58,064 nt of DNA from G020354785 sp964521285 (GTDB lineage: Bacteria; Bacteroidota; Bacteroidia; Bacteroidales; UBA10428): NCBI GenBank assembly GCA_964521285.1, contig CAZFQS010000023.1, positions 1 to 58,064 on the forward strand, read 5' to 3'. Below, one piece after another: positions 45,027-53,679 of the stretch (its first letter is position 1; each line of letters starts with the position of its first letter). The notes under the pieces were generated by a model that saw only the letters and a program-made list of their open reading frames with translations, was not told the DNA's origin and made no database searches. The translations under genes were made by a program, and so were the position numbers.

Positions 45027-46183
45027 TTTCGGGGGCTTCTTCTAAATCTGGTTGAAACATATAATCCAAAATTCATGATCAGGGAAAAGATATCATAAAA
45101 TAACGAAGATAATAATAAATGCTTCTCGTTCAAACGTATCATAGTCTTTTTTAAAATAATCAGCTGTATTATCATTCGAAAAATAAAAGCTCCAATAACG
45201 AACCCTATTAATATATTATTAGATATTAATAAAGCCAAAGTAACATAGTAAAATAACCTGGATATTTGCTCTCCGGCCAGTAATAATTTGTGGATTTTCT
45301 TATAATATTTTCCAGTGACAAAATGGCGCTTTTTCTGTTTAAACAATTGTCTGAATGAGCCGGCAGGTACAGACCTTGTATGGCTCTCTTTTGAAATTTC
45401 AATTTCAGTATTTGATTTATCAGCATTTTCATTTACAAACAAATCATCATCTCCTGATAATAATTGGTAATGCGATGCAAATCCTTTCTTATCAAAGAAC
45501 AAAGATTTTCTGTATGCTAAATTTCGTCCAACACCCATATACGGAAAACCCGCGAGTTTATAACTCAAATATTGCAGTGCAATAATTAATGTATCATATC
45601 TGATATAGTTATTCAGTAAACTAAACTTGTGGAAAAATCCGCCGTAGCCTATAACAATTGATATTTGCCTTGTAAAATTCTTCTGAATTTTATTAAGCCA
45701 TTGATTACTTTCAGGTTTGCAATCAGCATCCGTGAATACTAATATTTCATTTTTAGCTGCCTTGATTCCAATTGTCAAAGCCAGTTTTTTTCCGTGGAAG
45801 AACTTTTTATCTTCCGTTATTGTTGTTGTTCGCAGATGAGGATATTGTTTTATATATTTTCCAATGACCATATCAGTATTGTCAGTAGAACAATCATTTA
45901 CAACAATAACTTCATAATCAGGATAATCCTGGGTTAGTACGTATGGCAAAAATTTATCTAAATTAAGTTCTTCATTTTTCGCACAAATAATTACTGACAC
46001 AGGTTCTGTCTTTCTTTTACCTGTTTTTACCTTGTAAAATAACAGTCTGCTATATATACCCAAATAATAATATAATTGAACTAACAGGCATATTACAAAA
46101 ACTGTAATTATTATATTGTCCTGATTTACAGCAATAAATTCTAATATATTCATCACAAATTTATTCAAGATACTATGTCCCAA
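45017..46183 (-). CDS. Membrane glycosyltransferase, family 2
   Basis: The 388-residue protein has an N-terminal membrane helix (about 18-44), a GT2 fold (PVSVIICAKNEELNLDKFLP, VNDCSTDN, the DxD motif VFTDADCKP), an acceptor-side region with GDDDLFVNENA and the QxxRH-like FRQLFKQKKRHF, and two or three C-terminal helices. It resembles membrane-bound synthases that add sugar from a nucleotide-sugar to lipid or polysaccharide. A start near residue 9 (MNILEFIA) is also possible. The ECF sigma factor gene overlaps its 3' end by 10 bases. Confidence 0.9.
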   Translation of the reverse strand: MGHSILNKFVMNILEFIAVNQDNIIITVFVICLLVQLYYYLGIYSRLLFYKVKTGKRKTEPVSVIICAKNEELNLDKFLPYVLTQDYPDYEVIVVNDCSTDNTDMVIGKYIKQYPHLRTTTITEDKKFFHGKKLALTIGIKAAKNEILVFTDADCKPESNQWLNKIQKNFTRQISIVIGYGGFFHKFSLLNNYIRYDTLIIALQYLSYKLAGFPYMGVGRNLAYRKSLFFDKKGFASHYQLLSGDDDLFVNENADKSNTEIEISKESHTRSVPAGSFRQLFKQKKRHFVTGKYYKKIHKLLLAGEQISRLFYYVTLALLISNNILIGFVIGAFIFRMIIQLIILKKTMIRLNEKHLLLSSLFYDIFSLIMNFGLYVSTRFRRSPRKWK

Positions 46184-46331
46184 TAATAAAAAATCAAATT
46201 TATAAAATCTAAATATCAGGTTTTATTTTATTAACATATGTCATAATGTTATATATTAATTTATTAAATATTTCCATTTAATGCAAATAATAGCTTTAAT
46301 TATAGCCAGGGAAATTATTTGCATTAATAGC

Positions 46332-46339
46332 TATATTTG
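46332..46339 (+). promoter_or_regulatory. -7 element of tgt
   Basis: TATATTTG fits TAnnTTTG. It lies 19 bases before the ATG at 46359 and inside the longer possible reading frame starting at 46281, which argues for the inner ATG. No TTTG is at the -33 distance. Confidence 0.35.
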
Positions 46340-46358
46340 TGACATATTATATTGTTTG

Positions 46359-47489
46359 ATGAAATTTAAAGTATTAAAAAAAGATAAGGATACAAATGCC
46401 AGGGTGGGGAGCATATTAACGGACCACGGAGAAATATCCACCCCTATTTTTATACCGGTGGCGACTACAGGAACAGTAAAAGCCGTTCATCAAAGAGAGT
46501 TAGAAAATGATGTCAGGGCACAGATAATTCTGGGAAATACTTATCATCTTTTCTTGAGACCAGGTATAGATGTTATATATAAAAGCGGTGGATTACACAG
46601 ATTTATGAACTGGAATAAACCAATACTAACTGACAGTGGAGGATATCAAATATTTTCTCTTGCCGAGAGCAGAAAATTGAAAGAAGAGGGGGCCTTTTTT
46701 TGCTCTCATATCGATGGTTCAAAGCATGATTTTACTCCTGAAAATACTGTTGATATTCAAAGAAAGCTGGGTGCTGATATCATGATGGCATTAGATGAAT
46801 GTACTCCTTATCCCTGCGATTATAAGTGCGCCAGACAATCTATGGAACTTACACATCGCTGGTTGAAAAGAGGTATCAGGCAATTTGAAAATACTGAGCC
46901 TCTATATGGATATAATCAAAGTTATTTGCCAATTGTGCAGGGAAGTGTTTATAAAGACTTAAGAATTGAATCCACAGAAACAATTTCATCCTTAAATATG
47001 GATGGGTTTGCTATTGGCGGCTTATCAGTAGGTGAACCTGTAGATAAAATGTATGAGATGGTTGAAGTGGTCACAGATATTTTGCCGGAAAGCCGGTTAA
47101 GATATTTAATGGGAGTGGGGACCCCTGTTAATATACTGGAATCAATTTCAATGGGTGTCGATATGTTTGATTGCGTTATTCCTACAAGAAATGGCAGAAA
47201 CGGTATGCTTTTCACATATGAAGGAATAATAAATATTAAAAACCTTAAATGGAAAAATGACTTTTCTGTATTGGATGAGAACGGAACATCATTTGTGGAC
47301 ACTCATTATACTAAGGCATATTTACGTCATTTGATAATTTCACAGGAAATTTTAGGGGCTCAAATAGCAACACTTCATAATTTATGTTTTTATCTTTGGA
47401 TAATGGAAGAAGCAAGAAAAAAAATTTATGAAGGTAATTTTTTACAATGGAAAAATATGATTGTTAAGAAGCTATCAAAAAGATTATGA
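46359..47489 (+). CDS. tgt: tRNA-guanine transglycosylase without zinc cysteines
   Basis: I start at the ATG at 46359, giving 376 residues, the family norm; the 26 upstream codons are hydrophobic and unlike Tgt. Motifs: TDSGGYQIFS with Asp92, LDECTPYP, GGLSVGE, and MFDCVIPTRNGRNG with the nucleophile Asp271. It exchanges guanine for preQ1 at the wobble base of GUN-anticodon tRNAs. The zinc site of the family, CxCxxC before AYLRHL, is absent: Gly309, Ser311 and Asp314 stand there, while His340 is kept. lptG follows with a 4-base overlap. Confidence 0.95.
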   Translation: MKFKVLKKDKDTNARVGSILTDHGEISTPIFIPVATTGTVKAVHQRELENDVRAQIILGNTYHLFLRPGIDVIYKSGGLHRFMNWNKPILTDSGGYQIFSLAESRKLKEEGAFFCSHIDGSKHDFTPENTVDIQRKLGADIMMALDECTPYPCDYKCARQSMELTHRWLKRGIRQFENTEPLYGYNQSYLPIVQGSVYKDLRIESTETISSLNMDGFAIGGLSVGEPVDKMYEMVEVVTDILPESRLRYLMGVGTPVNILESISMGVDMFDCVIPTRNGRNGMLFTYEGIINIKNLKWKNDFSVLDENGTSFVDTHYTKAYLRHLIISQEILGAQIATLHNLCFYLWIMEEARKKIYEGNFLQWKNMIVKKLSKRL

Positions 47490-48577
47490 GACTATTAGGT
47501 TTTAAAACTTTTGATTTATATATAATCAGGAAATTTTTGGGGACTTTCTTTTTTGCAATCCTGCTGATTGTTTTAATTGCGGTAGTTTTTGACTTTTCTG
47601 AAAAGATTGATGATTTCCTTGAAAATCAAGCTCCTTTAAAGGGAATTATCTTTGATTATTACTTAAATTTTATCCCTTTCTTTGCTGTACTTTTCAGTCC
47701 GTTATTTACGTTTGTTGCCGTAATTTACTTCACTTCGCGTATGGCGTATAATACAGAAATCATTGCTATTATTAGCAGTGGAGTGAGTTTTAATAGATTA
47801 CTAATACCTTATTTTTTCTGTGCAGTAGTAATAACAGTATTTTCATTTGTATTAAATAATTATATTATACCCGGGGCAAATGAAAAAAGACTGATTTTTG
47901 AAGAGAATTATTACCGTAATGCTCCGGTTTACAGACGAAGAAATGTACATAAACAAATAGAACCAGGGATATTTATATATCTTGAAAACTATAACGTAAG
48001 TAATAATTATGGTCGCAGGTTTTCAATTGAAAAATATGATAATGGGAAATTAGTATCAAAGTTGTTATCAGATGACATCAGATGGGATTCAGTAAAAAAC
48101 AAGTGGATCATAAGAAATTATTATATAAGAAATTTTGATGGTGATAAAGAGTCTATTACTTCAGGCAGAGTTATTGACACTCTTTTAAATATGCATCCGG
48201 GTGAATTCAGGAGAAGGAAGGATGATGTTCAGGCAATGCGATTAAGAGAATTAAACAGATATATAGAGACTCAAAAGGCTCAGGGTGAGCCGAATATTGA
48301 TGAACTACTTATAGAGAAGCATAAAAGATACTCATTTCCCTTTTCATCATTCATACTGACTTTAATAGGTATGTCAGTTTCATCCCGTAAATCAAAGGGA
48401 GGGATAGGTGTTCACATAGGTATTGGTCTTCTGGTTAGTTTTATGTATATATTCTTTATGCAGTTTTCAGCTGAATTTTCAAAAAGTGGGGCATTCCCCC
48501 CATTGATTGCTGCCTGGATACCAAATATTATATTTGCAGTTGTAGCTGTTTTTCTTTATAAATTAACACCAAAATAA
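47486..48577 (+). CDS. LptF/LptG family permease (YjgP/YjgQ)
   Basis: The 363-residue protein has the family plan: a cytosolic-side helix and three membrane helices in the N-terminal half (about 15-35, 55-80, 100-125), a periplasmic beta-jellyroll (about 130-265), and three helices at the C-terminus (near 280-300, 305-325 and 335-360) preceded by HKRYSFPFSSFILTLIGMSVS. LptF and LptG form the membrane part of the lipopolysaccharide export ABC transporter with LptB. Its ATG overlaps the stop of tgt by four bases. LptF or LptG cannot be told apart from this sequence alone. Confidence 0.9.
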   Translation: MRLLGFKTFDLYIIRKFLGTFFFAILLIVLIAVVFDFSEKIDDFLENQAPLKGIIFDYYLNFIPFFAVLFSPLFTFVAVIYFTSRMAYNTEIIAIISSGVSFNRLLIPYFFCAVVITVFSFVLNNYIIPGANEKRLIFEENYYRNAPVYRRRNVHKQIEPGIFIYLENYNVSNNYGRRFSIEKYDNGKLVSKLLSDDIRWDSVKNKWIIRNYYIRNFDGDKESITSGRVIDTLLNMHPGEFRRRKDDVQAMRLRELNRYIETQKAQGEPNIDELLIEKHKRYSFPFSSFILTLIGMSVSSRKSKGGIGVHIGIGLLVSFMYIFFMQFSAEFSKSGAFPPLIAAWIPNIIFAVVAVFLYKLTPK

Positions 48578-48613
48578 AAAAGTTATTATATATTTAAATT
48601 AAAAAAATTATAA

Positions 48614-50158
48614 ATGGCTCTTAAAAGAAAAATTCAGGAATTAAAACGAAAGAGAGAGACGGTTCAAATGGGTGGTGGCGAAAAAGCTATCGAAAAGCAG
48701 GTAGCTATGGGTAAAATGACTGCCAGGGAAAGGATCATTAAGCTGCTTGATGAAGATTCGTTTCATGAATATGATTTATTTGTTGAACATGAAGCACGTG
48801 ATTTCGATATGGATAAGAAAGTGCTTCATGGCGATGGTGTTATTATTGGTACGGGAACAATATATGGTCAGTCAGTTTGTATTTTTGCACAGGATTTCAC
48901 AGTTGCGGGAGGTTCTCTGGGATTAATGCATGCACGAAAAATAACCAAAATAATGGATCATGCATTGAAGATGAGAGTACCTTTAATTGGGATTAATGAT
49001 TCGGGGGGAGCACGTATTCAGGAAGGAGTAAATTCACTTGCCGGTTATGGAGAAATATTTTTCAGAAATACACTTTCATCAGGTGTAATACCTCAAATTT
49101 CTGTAATTCTCGGACCCTGTGCCGGAGGTGCTGTTTATTCTCCTGCTTTAACGGATTTTGTATTTGTTGTAGACAAAATATCCAAGATGTTTATTACCGG
49201 CCCTGAGGTTATTAAAACTGTTCTTGGTGAAGAAATATCTATGGATGATCTGGGAGGTGCAAAGGTACATAGTGAAACATCAGGTAATGCGCATTTTTAT
49301 GCTGAAAGTGAGCTAGAGTGCTTTGAACAAATAAAGAAGCTTATGACTTATTTACCATGGAGTAATGACCAGAAAGCAAAGAGTTATGAACCAAAGGAAC
49401 CAGTTCAGGAATATAAAATAGACGAAATTGTACCTGACGATCCACGACAGCCTTATGATGTCAGGGATGTTATTAAAGCAGTAGCTGACAATTCTGAATT
49501 CTTTGAAATTCAGGAACACTGGGCAGCAAACATTGTAATTGGTTTTTCCAGAATAAATGGTGAAACCTGTGGTTTTGTTTGCAATCAACCATTAGTTTTG
49601 GCAGGTGTGCTTGATGTGGACTCCGCAGACAAAGCAGCACGATTTATACGTTTTTGTGATGCTTTTAATATACCAATTGTTACGTTTGTTGATATACCGG
49701 GATATCTGCCCGGAGTTGAACAGGAACATTCAGGCGTTATCAGGCATGGGGCCAAGGTTTTATATGCATATAGTGAAGCAACGGTACCAAAAATGACAGT
49801 TATTCTCCGTAAAGCCTATGGGGGAGGTTACATAGCTATGAGTTCGAGACATTTACGTGCAGATTTTGTATTTGCATGGCCTGGCGCTGAAATAGCTGTT
49901 ATGGGGCCTGAGGGCGCAGCTAATATAATATTCCGTAAAGAAATAATGGAGGCTGATAATCCCGAAGAAACCAGGAAGCAGAAAGTAAAAGAATATAAGC
50001 AGAAATTTGCCAATCCTTATGTGGCCGCTGCCAGGGGTTATGTTGATTCAGTGATTGAACCTTCTGAAACCAGAAAACTATTAATACATGCAATTGAAGT
50101 AGCAAGTAAGAAGTCTACCAGTATGCCTAAAAAGAAACATGGTGTTCCTCCTTTTTAA
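48614..50158 (+). CDS. Acyl-CoA carboxylase carboxyltransferase subunit
   Basis: The 514-residue protein has the two-lobed crotonase-like carboxyltransferase fold: GGGEKAIEKQVAMGKMTARE near the start, GINDSGGARIQEG (acyl-CoA site, about 125), GPCAGGAVYSPALTDF, FVDIPGYLPGVEQEHSG and AYGGGYIAMSSR (carboxybiotin side), and AWPGAEIAVMGPEGA. It matches propionyl-CoA carboxylase beta or methylmalonyl-CoA decarboxylase alpha. A biotin carrier gene follows, but no biotin carboxylase gene. It might thus be mmdA (sodium-pumping decarboxylase) or use a carboxylase subunit encoded elsewhere. Confidence 0.93.
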   Translation: MALKRKIQELKRKRETVQMGGGEKAIEKQVAMGKMTARERIIKLLDEDSFHEYDLFVEHEARDFDMDKKVLHGDGVIIGTGTIYGQSVCIFAQDFTVAGGSLGLMHARKITKIMDHALKMRVPLIGINDSGGARIQEGVNSLAGYGEIFFRNTLSSGVIPQISVILGPCAGGAVYSPALTDFVFVVDKISKMFITGPEVIKTVLGEEISMDDLGGAKVHSETSGNAHFYAESELECFEQIKKLMTYLPWSNDQKAKSYEPKEPVQEYKIDEIVPDDPRQPYDVRDVIKAVADNSEFFEIQEHWAANIVIGFSRINGETCGFVCNQPLVLAGVLDVDSADKAARFIRFCDAFNIPIVTFVDIPGYLPGVEQEHSGVIRHGAKVLYAYSEATVPKMTVILRKAYGGGYIAMSSRHLRADFVFAWPGAEIAVMGPEGAANIIFRKEIMEADNPEETRKQKVKEYKQKFANPYVAAARGYVDSVIEPSETRKLLIHAIEVASKKSTSMPKKKHGVPPF

Positions 50159-50168
50159 AAATTATGAA

Positions 50169-50567
50169 ATGACTATAAATCATAATTCAAAGAGCAAATC
50201 TGACTTTAAAAAACCATTCTTTGCAAACAATAGTAAGGGGGATAATAATATTGAAAATAAAATCAAACTTAAAACCTTAATCATAGACGGTGAAAAATAC
50301 CGAACATTCCTTAACAGGAAATTTGCGGGTAGAAAAAAATGGGTTAAACCGGACAAGAAAAGTATTATTTCTTTTATACCCTGTACTATTATTAAGGTAT
50401 TTGCAGGTGAGGGTAAAAGTGTAACTAGAAATGACGAAATGGCAGTAATAGAAGCAATGAAAATGCAGAATACGATTTATTTTCCTATAACCGGCAGAGT
50501 TAAACGTGTTAATATTAAGGCAGGCGACAAGATTCCCAAAGGATTTGTAATGGCTGAGTATGAATAA
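50169..50567 (+). CDS. Biotin carboxyl carrier protein
   Basis: I start at the ATG at 50169 (132 residues); an upstream ATG overlapping the carboxyltransferase gene by 20 bases gives a less likely start. The N-terminal 60 residues are charged and flexible. The biotinyl domain carries EAMKM with the biotinylated Lys98, then TGRVKRVNIKAGDKI. It carries carboxybiotin between subunits of the acyl-CoA carboxylase or decarboxylase encoded just upstream (10 bases away), with which it must be co-transcribed. Confidence 0.92.
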   Translation: MTINHNSKSKSDFKKPFFANNSKGDNNIENKIKLKTLIIDGEKYRTFLNRKFAGRKKWVKPDKKSIISFIPCTIIKVFAGEGKSVTRNDEMAVIEAMKMQNTIYFPITGRVKRVNIKAGDKIPKGFVMAEYE

Positions 50568-50623
50568 TCTATTGTTGACATCTAACTTATAAAGATACTA
50601 TAACAGCGATAACAGGTATCTGG

Positions 50624-51466
50624 TTATGATATCCTGTATTGCCATATGAAGTAATTCCTCAGGCTTTTTTTTATTTCCGGAATTGATTCAAATATTCCGT
50701 ATAACGCAGAACCGCTTCCTGACATGGAAGCGTATACTGCGCCCATATTATATAATTCCTTTTTTATATTCCGAATCTCCGGATATTTTGGAAAAATAGT
50801 TCTTTCAAAATCATTTTTAATAACATTCTCCCATTCTTTTACAGGGAGTTTTATTGTATCCTTAATAGATTTTTCAGGAGTTTTAATAAAGGCTTTTGAA
50901 TATGCTGAGCCGGTACTTATTTGTATATTAGGATATACTATAACAATATAGTATCCGCTAAGGGCAAGGTCTATTTCTCTAAACTTATTACCTCTTTCAT
51001 AAGCAAAAACAGGATTGTTATTGATAAAGAAAGGACAATCACTCCCTAATTTGGCGGCATACCCATGTAGCATTTTATTTGAGATATTCAGGTGAAATAC
51101 CTTATTAAGATTTTTTAGCATATATGCTGCATCCGATGATCCTCCTCCCAGACCTGCACCTACTGGTATTATTTTGTGAAGATGGATTGAAATTTTGGGG
51201 AGATCATAAAACTTCTTAAGCAACTGGTAAGCTTTTATGCAAATATTATCTTCAGGTAAAATCTTCAAATCTATGCCGGTACAGCTTAACCTGAAATCCG
51301 TTTCGCCCGGATTCTTGTCTTCAACGAATTCAAGAACATCACATAGTTCAACCGGGAATAAAACAGTCTCTATACTGTGAAAACTATCCTGCCTTCTTCC
51401 TGTTATGTTTAGGCCAATATTAATTTTCGCATTTGGGAAACAAATCATTTTTTTATGTTTAATCAA
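50624..51466 (-). CDS. ispE: 4-diphosphocytidyl-2-C-methyl-D-erythritol kinase
   Basis: The 280-residue GHMP kinase has the usual length. It starts MICFPNAKINIGLNITGRR (after a possible internal start five codons in), has the ATP motif PVGAGLGGGSSDAAY near 92-106, SDCPFF, and a C-terminal ASMSGSGSALYGIF. It phosphorylates CDP-methylerythritol in the non-mevalonate isoprenoid pathway. It is divergent from dnaB and convergent with the biotin carrier gene. Confidence 0.95.
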   Translation of the reverse strand: MIKHKKMICFPNAKINIGLNITGRRQDSFHSIETVLFPVELCDVLEFVEDKNPGETDFRLSCTGIDLKILPEDNICIKAYQLLKKFYDLPKISIHLHKIIPVGAGLGGGSSDAAYMLKNLNKVFHLNISNKMLHGYAAKLGSDCPFFINNNPVFAYERGNKFREIDLALSGYYIVIVYPNIQISTGSAYSKAFIKTPEKSIKDTIKLPVKEWENVIKNDFERTIFPKYPEIRNIKKELYNMGAVYASMSGSGSALYGIFESIPEIKKSLRNYFIWQYRIS

Positions 51467-51591
51467 ATATAGAAATCTTCAAAAAACTTGATAAAAATAG
51501 TTTTCAAAGGTTTTTAACAATTTTGAAAAGCCTGGTTGAATACTTTTTAATAAGATTAATTAATTAACAAGCATTGACTTTTTTCAATTGT

Positions 51592-51599
51592 TAAATTTG
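51592..51599 (+). promoter_or_regulatory. -7 element of dnaB
   Basis: TAAATTTG fits TAnnTTTG. The nearest TTG (51574-51576) is only 15 bases upstream, so the -33 part is weak. Confidence 0.35.
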
Positions 51600-51641
51600 T
51601 AACTGAATTTTTAGGTTCTAAAAGTGTAAATTTTTTTAAAT

Positions 51642-53168
51642 ATGGCACAGAAGAATTTTAGTACAAAAAGCTCTCCCCAGACGAGACAAATAGATTTAGA
51701 CCTGGGCAGAATACCCCCTCAGGCAGTGGAATTGGAAGAGGCTGTACTGGGAGCCATCATGCTGGAAAAGGATGCAATTATTGAAGTAATAGATATTCTA
51801 AAACCGGAGAGCTTTTATAAAGAAGAGCACCAAAAAATATTTCAGGCAATTATCGATCTTTCTTCAAATGATAAAGCTATAGATATACTTACAGTTACCG
51901 AAGAAATGAAGAAAAGAAAAGAGCTGGATGAAGTTGGCGGTCCTCTTTACATTACACAGTTAACCGGCAGGGTTGCATCAGCTGCCCACATTGATTATCA
52001 TGCAAGAATTATTGCACAGAAATACATTCAAAGGGAATTGATTCGTGTATCGACAGAAATACAAAATCAGGCATTTGATGAGAGTATAGATGTAAACGAT
52101 TTACTGGATTTCTCTGAAAGCGAACTGTTCAATATTGCCCAGGGGAATATTAAGAAAGAGACTATAAAAATAAATGTACTGATTAAAGAGGCAATAAACC
52201 AGATCGAAGAGGCCAGTAAACGGGAAGATAGTTTAAGTGGTATACCTTCCAGTTATACAAAACTGGACAGGCTTACTAGCGGATGGCAAAATTCTGATCT
52301 GATAATTATAGCAGGAAGACCATCAATGGGAAAAACTGCATTTGTTTTATCCATGGCAAGAAACATCACTATTGAGCATAAAAAGTCAGTTGCATTCTTC
52401 TCACTAGAAATGGCTTCTATTCAGCTTGTTAACAGATTAATAGTAATGGAAACCGAGTTGCCCTCAAACAGAATAAGGAATGGAAATCTGGCACAATATG
52501 AATGGGAGCAGCTTGATTATAAAATTAAAAAACTTGTTGAAGCCCCGATATTTATTGATGATACACCGGCTATATCTATATTTGAACTTAGGGCAAAATG
52601 CAGAAGACTAAAAAGACAATACGATATTGATTTAATTGTCCTGGATTATTTGCAGTTAATGACGGGTACCCCTGATACCAAAGGTAACAGGGAGCAGGAG
52701 GTAAGTGCCATATCACGATCACTGAAAGGTATTGCCAAGGAACTTGATGTGCCTGTTATTGCAATATCACAATTAAATCGTTCTGTTGAAATACGCTCGG
52801 GTAATAAGAGGCCCCAGCTATCTGATTTAAGAGAATCAGGGGCTATTGAGCAGGATGCCGACATGGTTATTTTTGTCCATCGCCCTGAAAAGTACGGGTT
52901 CATGGAAGATGAAGAAGGAAATTCATTGAAAGGTGTAGCAGAAATAATTCTGGCTAAGCATCGCAATGGACCTATTGGTGATGTTCATCTGCGATTCAGG
53001 GAGGAATGTGCAAAATTTGTAGAACTTGAAGATGATTTTCTGGCACCTATAGCAGATGATGAAGATATTCAGGCATCAGCTGTAACCCTGAGTTCAAGAA
53101 TGAATGATGAAGCTGACGGTGATCAGTTATCCAGGGATTCTGATTTTACTGAGGAAACTCCATTTTAA
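51642..53168 (+). CDS. dnaB: Replicative DNA helicase DnaB
   Basis: The 508-residue protein has the helical N-terminal domain (PPQAVELEEAVLGAIMLE, about 25-130), the linker, and the RecA-like domain with Walker A AGRPSMGKTAF near residue 225, FSLEMAS, LIVLDYLQLM (Walker B) and DLRESGAIEQDADMV (about 390). It is the hexameric replication-fork helicase, loaded at oriC and moving 5' to 3' on the lagging strand. It is monocistronic, followed by tRNA-Ser. Confidence 0.97.
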   Translation: MAQKNFSTKSSPQTRQIDLDLGRIPPQAVELEEAVLGAIMLEKDAIIEVIDILKPESFYKEEHQKIFQAIIDLSSNDKAIDILTVTEEMKKRKELDEVGGPLYITQLTGRVASAAHIDYHARIIAQKYIQRELIRVSTEIQNQAFDESIDVNDLLDFSESELFNIAQGNIKKETIKINVLIKEAINQIEEASKREDSLSGIPSSYTKLDRLTSGWQNSDLIIIAGRPSMGKTAFVLSMARNITIEHKKSVAFFSLEMASIQLVNRLIVMETELPSNRIRNGNLAQYEWEQLDYKIKKLVEAPIFIDDTPAISIFELRAKCRRLKRQYDIDLIVLDYLQLMTGTPDTKGNREQEVSAISRSLKGIAKELDVPVIAISQLNRSVEIRSGNKRPQLSDLRESGAIEQDADMVIFVHRPEKYGFMEDEEGNSLKGVAEIILAKHRNGPIGDVHLRFREECAKFVELEDDFLAPIADDEDIQASAVTLSSRMNDEADGDQLSRDSDFTEETPF

Positions 53169-53228
53169 ATCCTGAATATTATCTATTCAAACGGTTAGGC
53201 TGAGATTCAGTTTATTTAAAAATAATTC

Positions 53229-53259
53229 TTTGCGTTTGTTTAGGGATTTTATACTTTTG
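53229..53259 (+). promoter_or_regulatory. Canonical promoter of tRNA-Ser
   Basis: TTTG at 53229-53232, 19 bases, TACTTTTG at 53252-53259: an exact match to the Bacteroidetes consensus, 54 bases upstream of the mature tRNA. Confidence 0.7.
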
Positions 53260-53313
53260 TCCATCTTCTTTCAGACGTATTATAATACTAATTCAGGCAC
53301 TTAAAATATTACC

Positions 53314-53403
<90 letters not shown>

Positions 53404-53430
53404 AACTTTAAAGACAAATAAATACATAAG

Positions 53431-53460
53431 CCCTTAAATACAATGAGTTAAGGGTTTTTT
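53431..53460 (+). terminator. Terminator of tRNA-Ser
   Basis: CCCTTAA (53431-53437), 10-base loop, TTAAGGG (53448-53454), then six T residues. Seven perfect pairs. Confidence 0.88.
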
Positions 53461-53471
53461 GTTTTTTAAAA

Positions 53472-53648
53472 CTACCCAAAAAACCCATATTTTCTCACTA
53501 TAAAGTACACCTTTTCGGCTACCTAATTCAATTTTTTAAAATAGGTAGACGAGATGTCTGTAATATATTGTAATAGTGATTATTAATTTAAGAAAGATTT
53601 AATAAAAATGGCTTGAATATTTTGATAAAATCGTTAATTCTGTCTACC
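53472..53648. repeat. Repeated CTACC/GGTAG motifs upstream of the integrase
   Basis: CTACC occurs at 53472-53476, 53519-53523 and 53644-53648, and inverted as GGTAG at 53544-53548. The two middle copies extend to a 7-base inverted repeat (CTACCTA at 53519-53525, TAGGTAG at 53542-53548). GGTAGAC (53544-53550) is inverted against GTCTACC (53642-53648). The last copy overlaps the -7 element of the integrase promoter. These may be arm-type sites of the recombinase or operators for an excisionase. Confidence 0.5.
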
Positions 53649-53652
53649 TTTA
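53621..53652 (+). promoter_or_regulatory. Probable integrase promoter
   Basis: TTTG at 53621-53624, 20 bases, TACCTTTA at 53645-53652: one base off TAnnTTTG. It ends 27 bases before the ATG at 53680 and overlaps a CTACC motif. Confidence 0.5.
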
Positions 53653-53679
53653 CCGGAAGTTTTTAACCTGTTATAAATT

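Noticed and set aside
46281..46358. 26-codon extension at the start of tgt
   Set aside because: It does not match Tgt, and a -7 promoter element lies inside it; the ATG at 46359 gives the normal family length.
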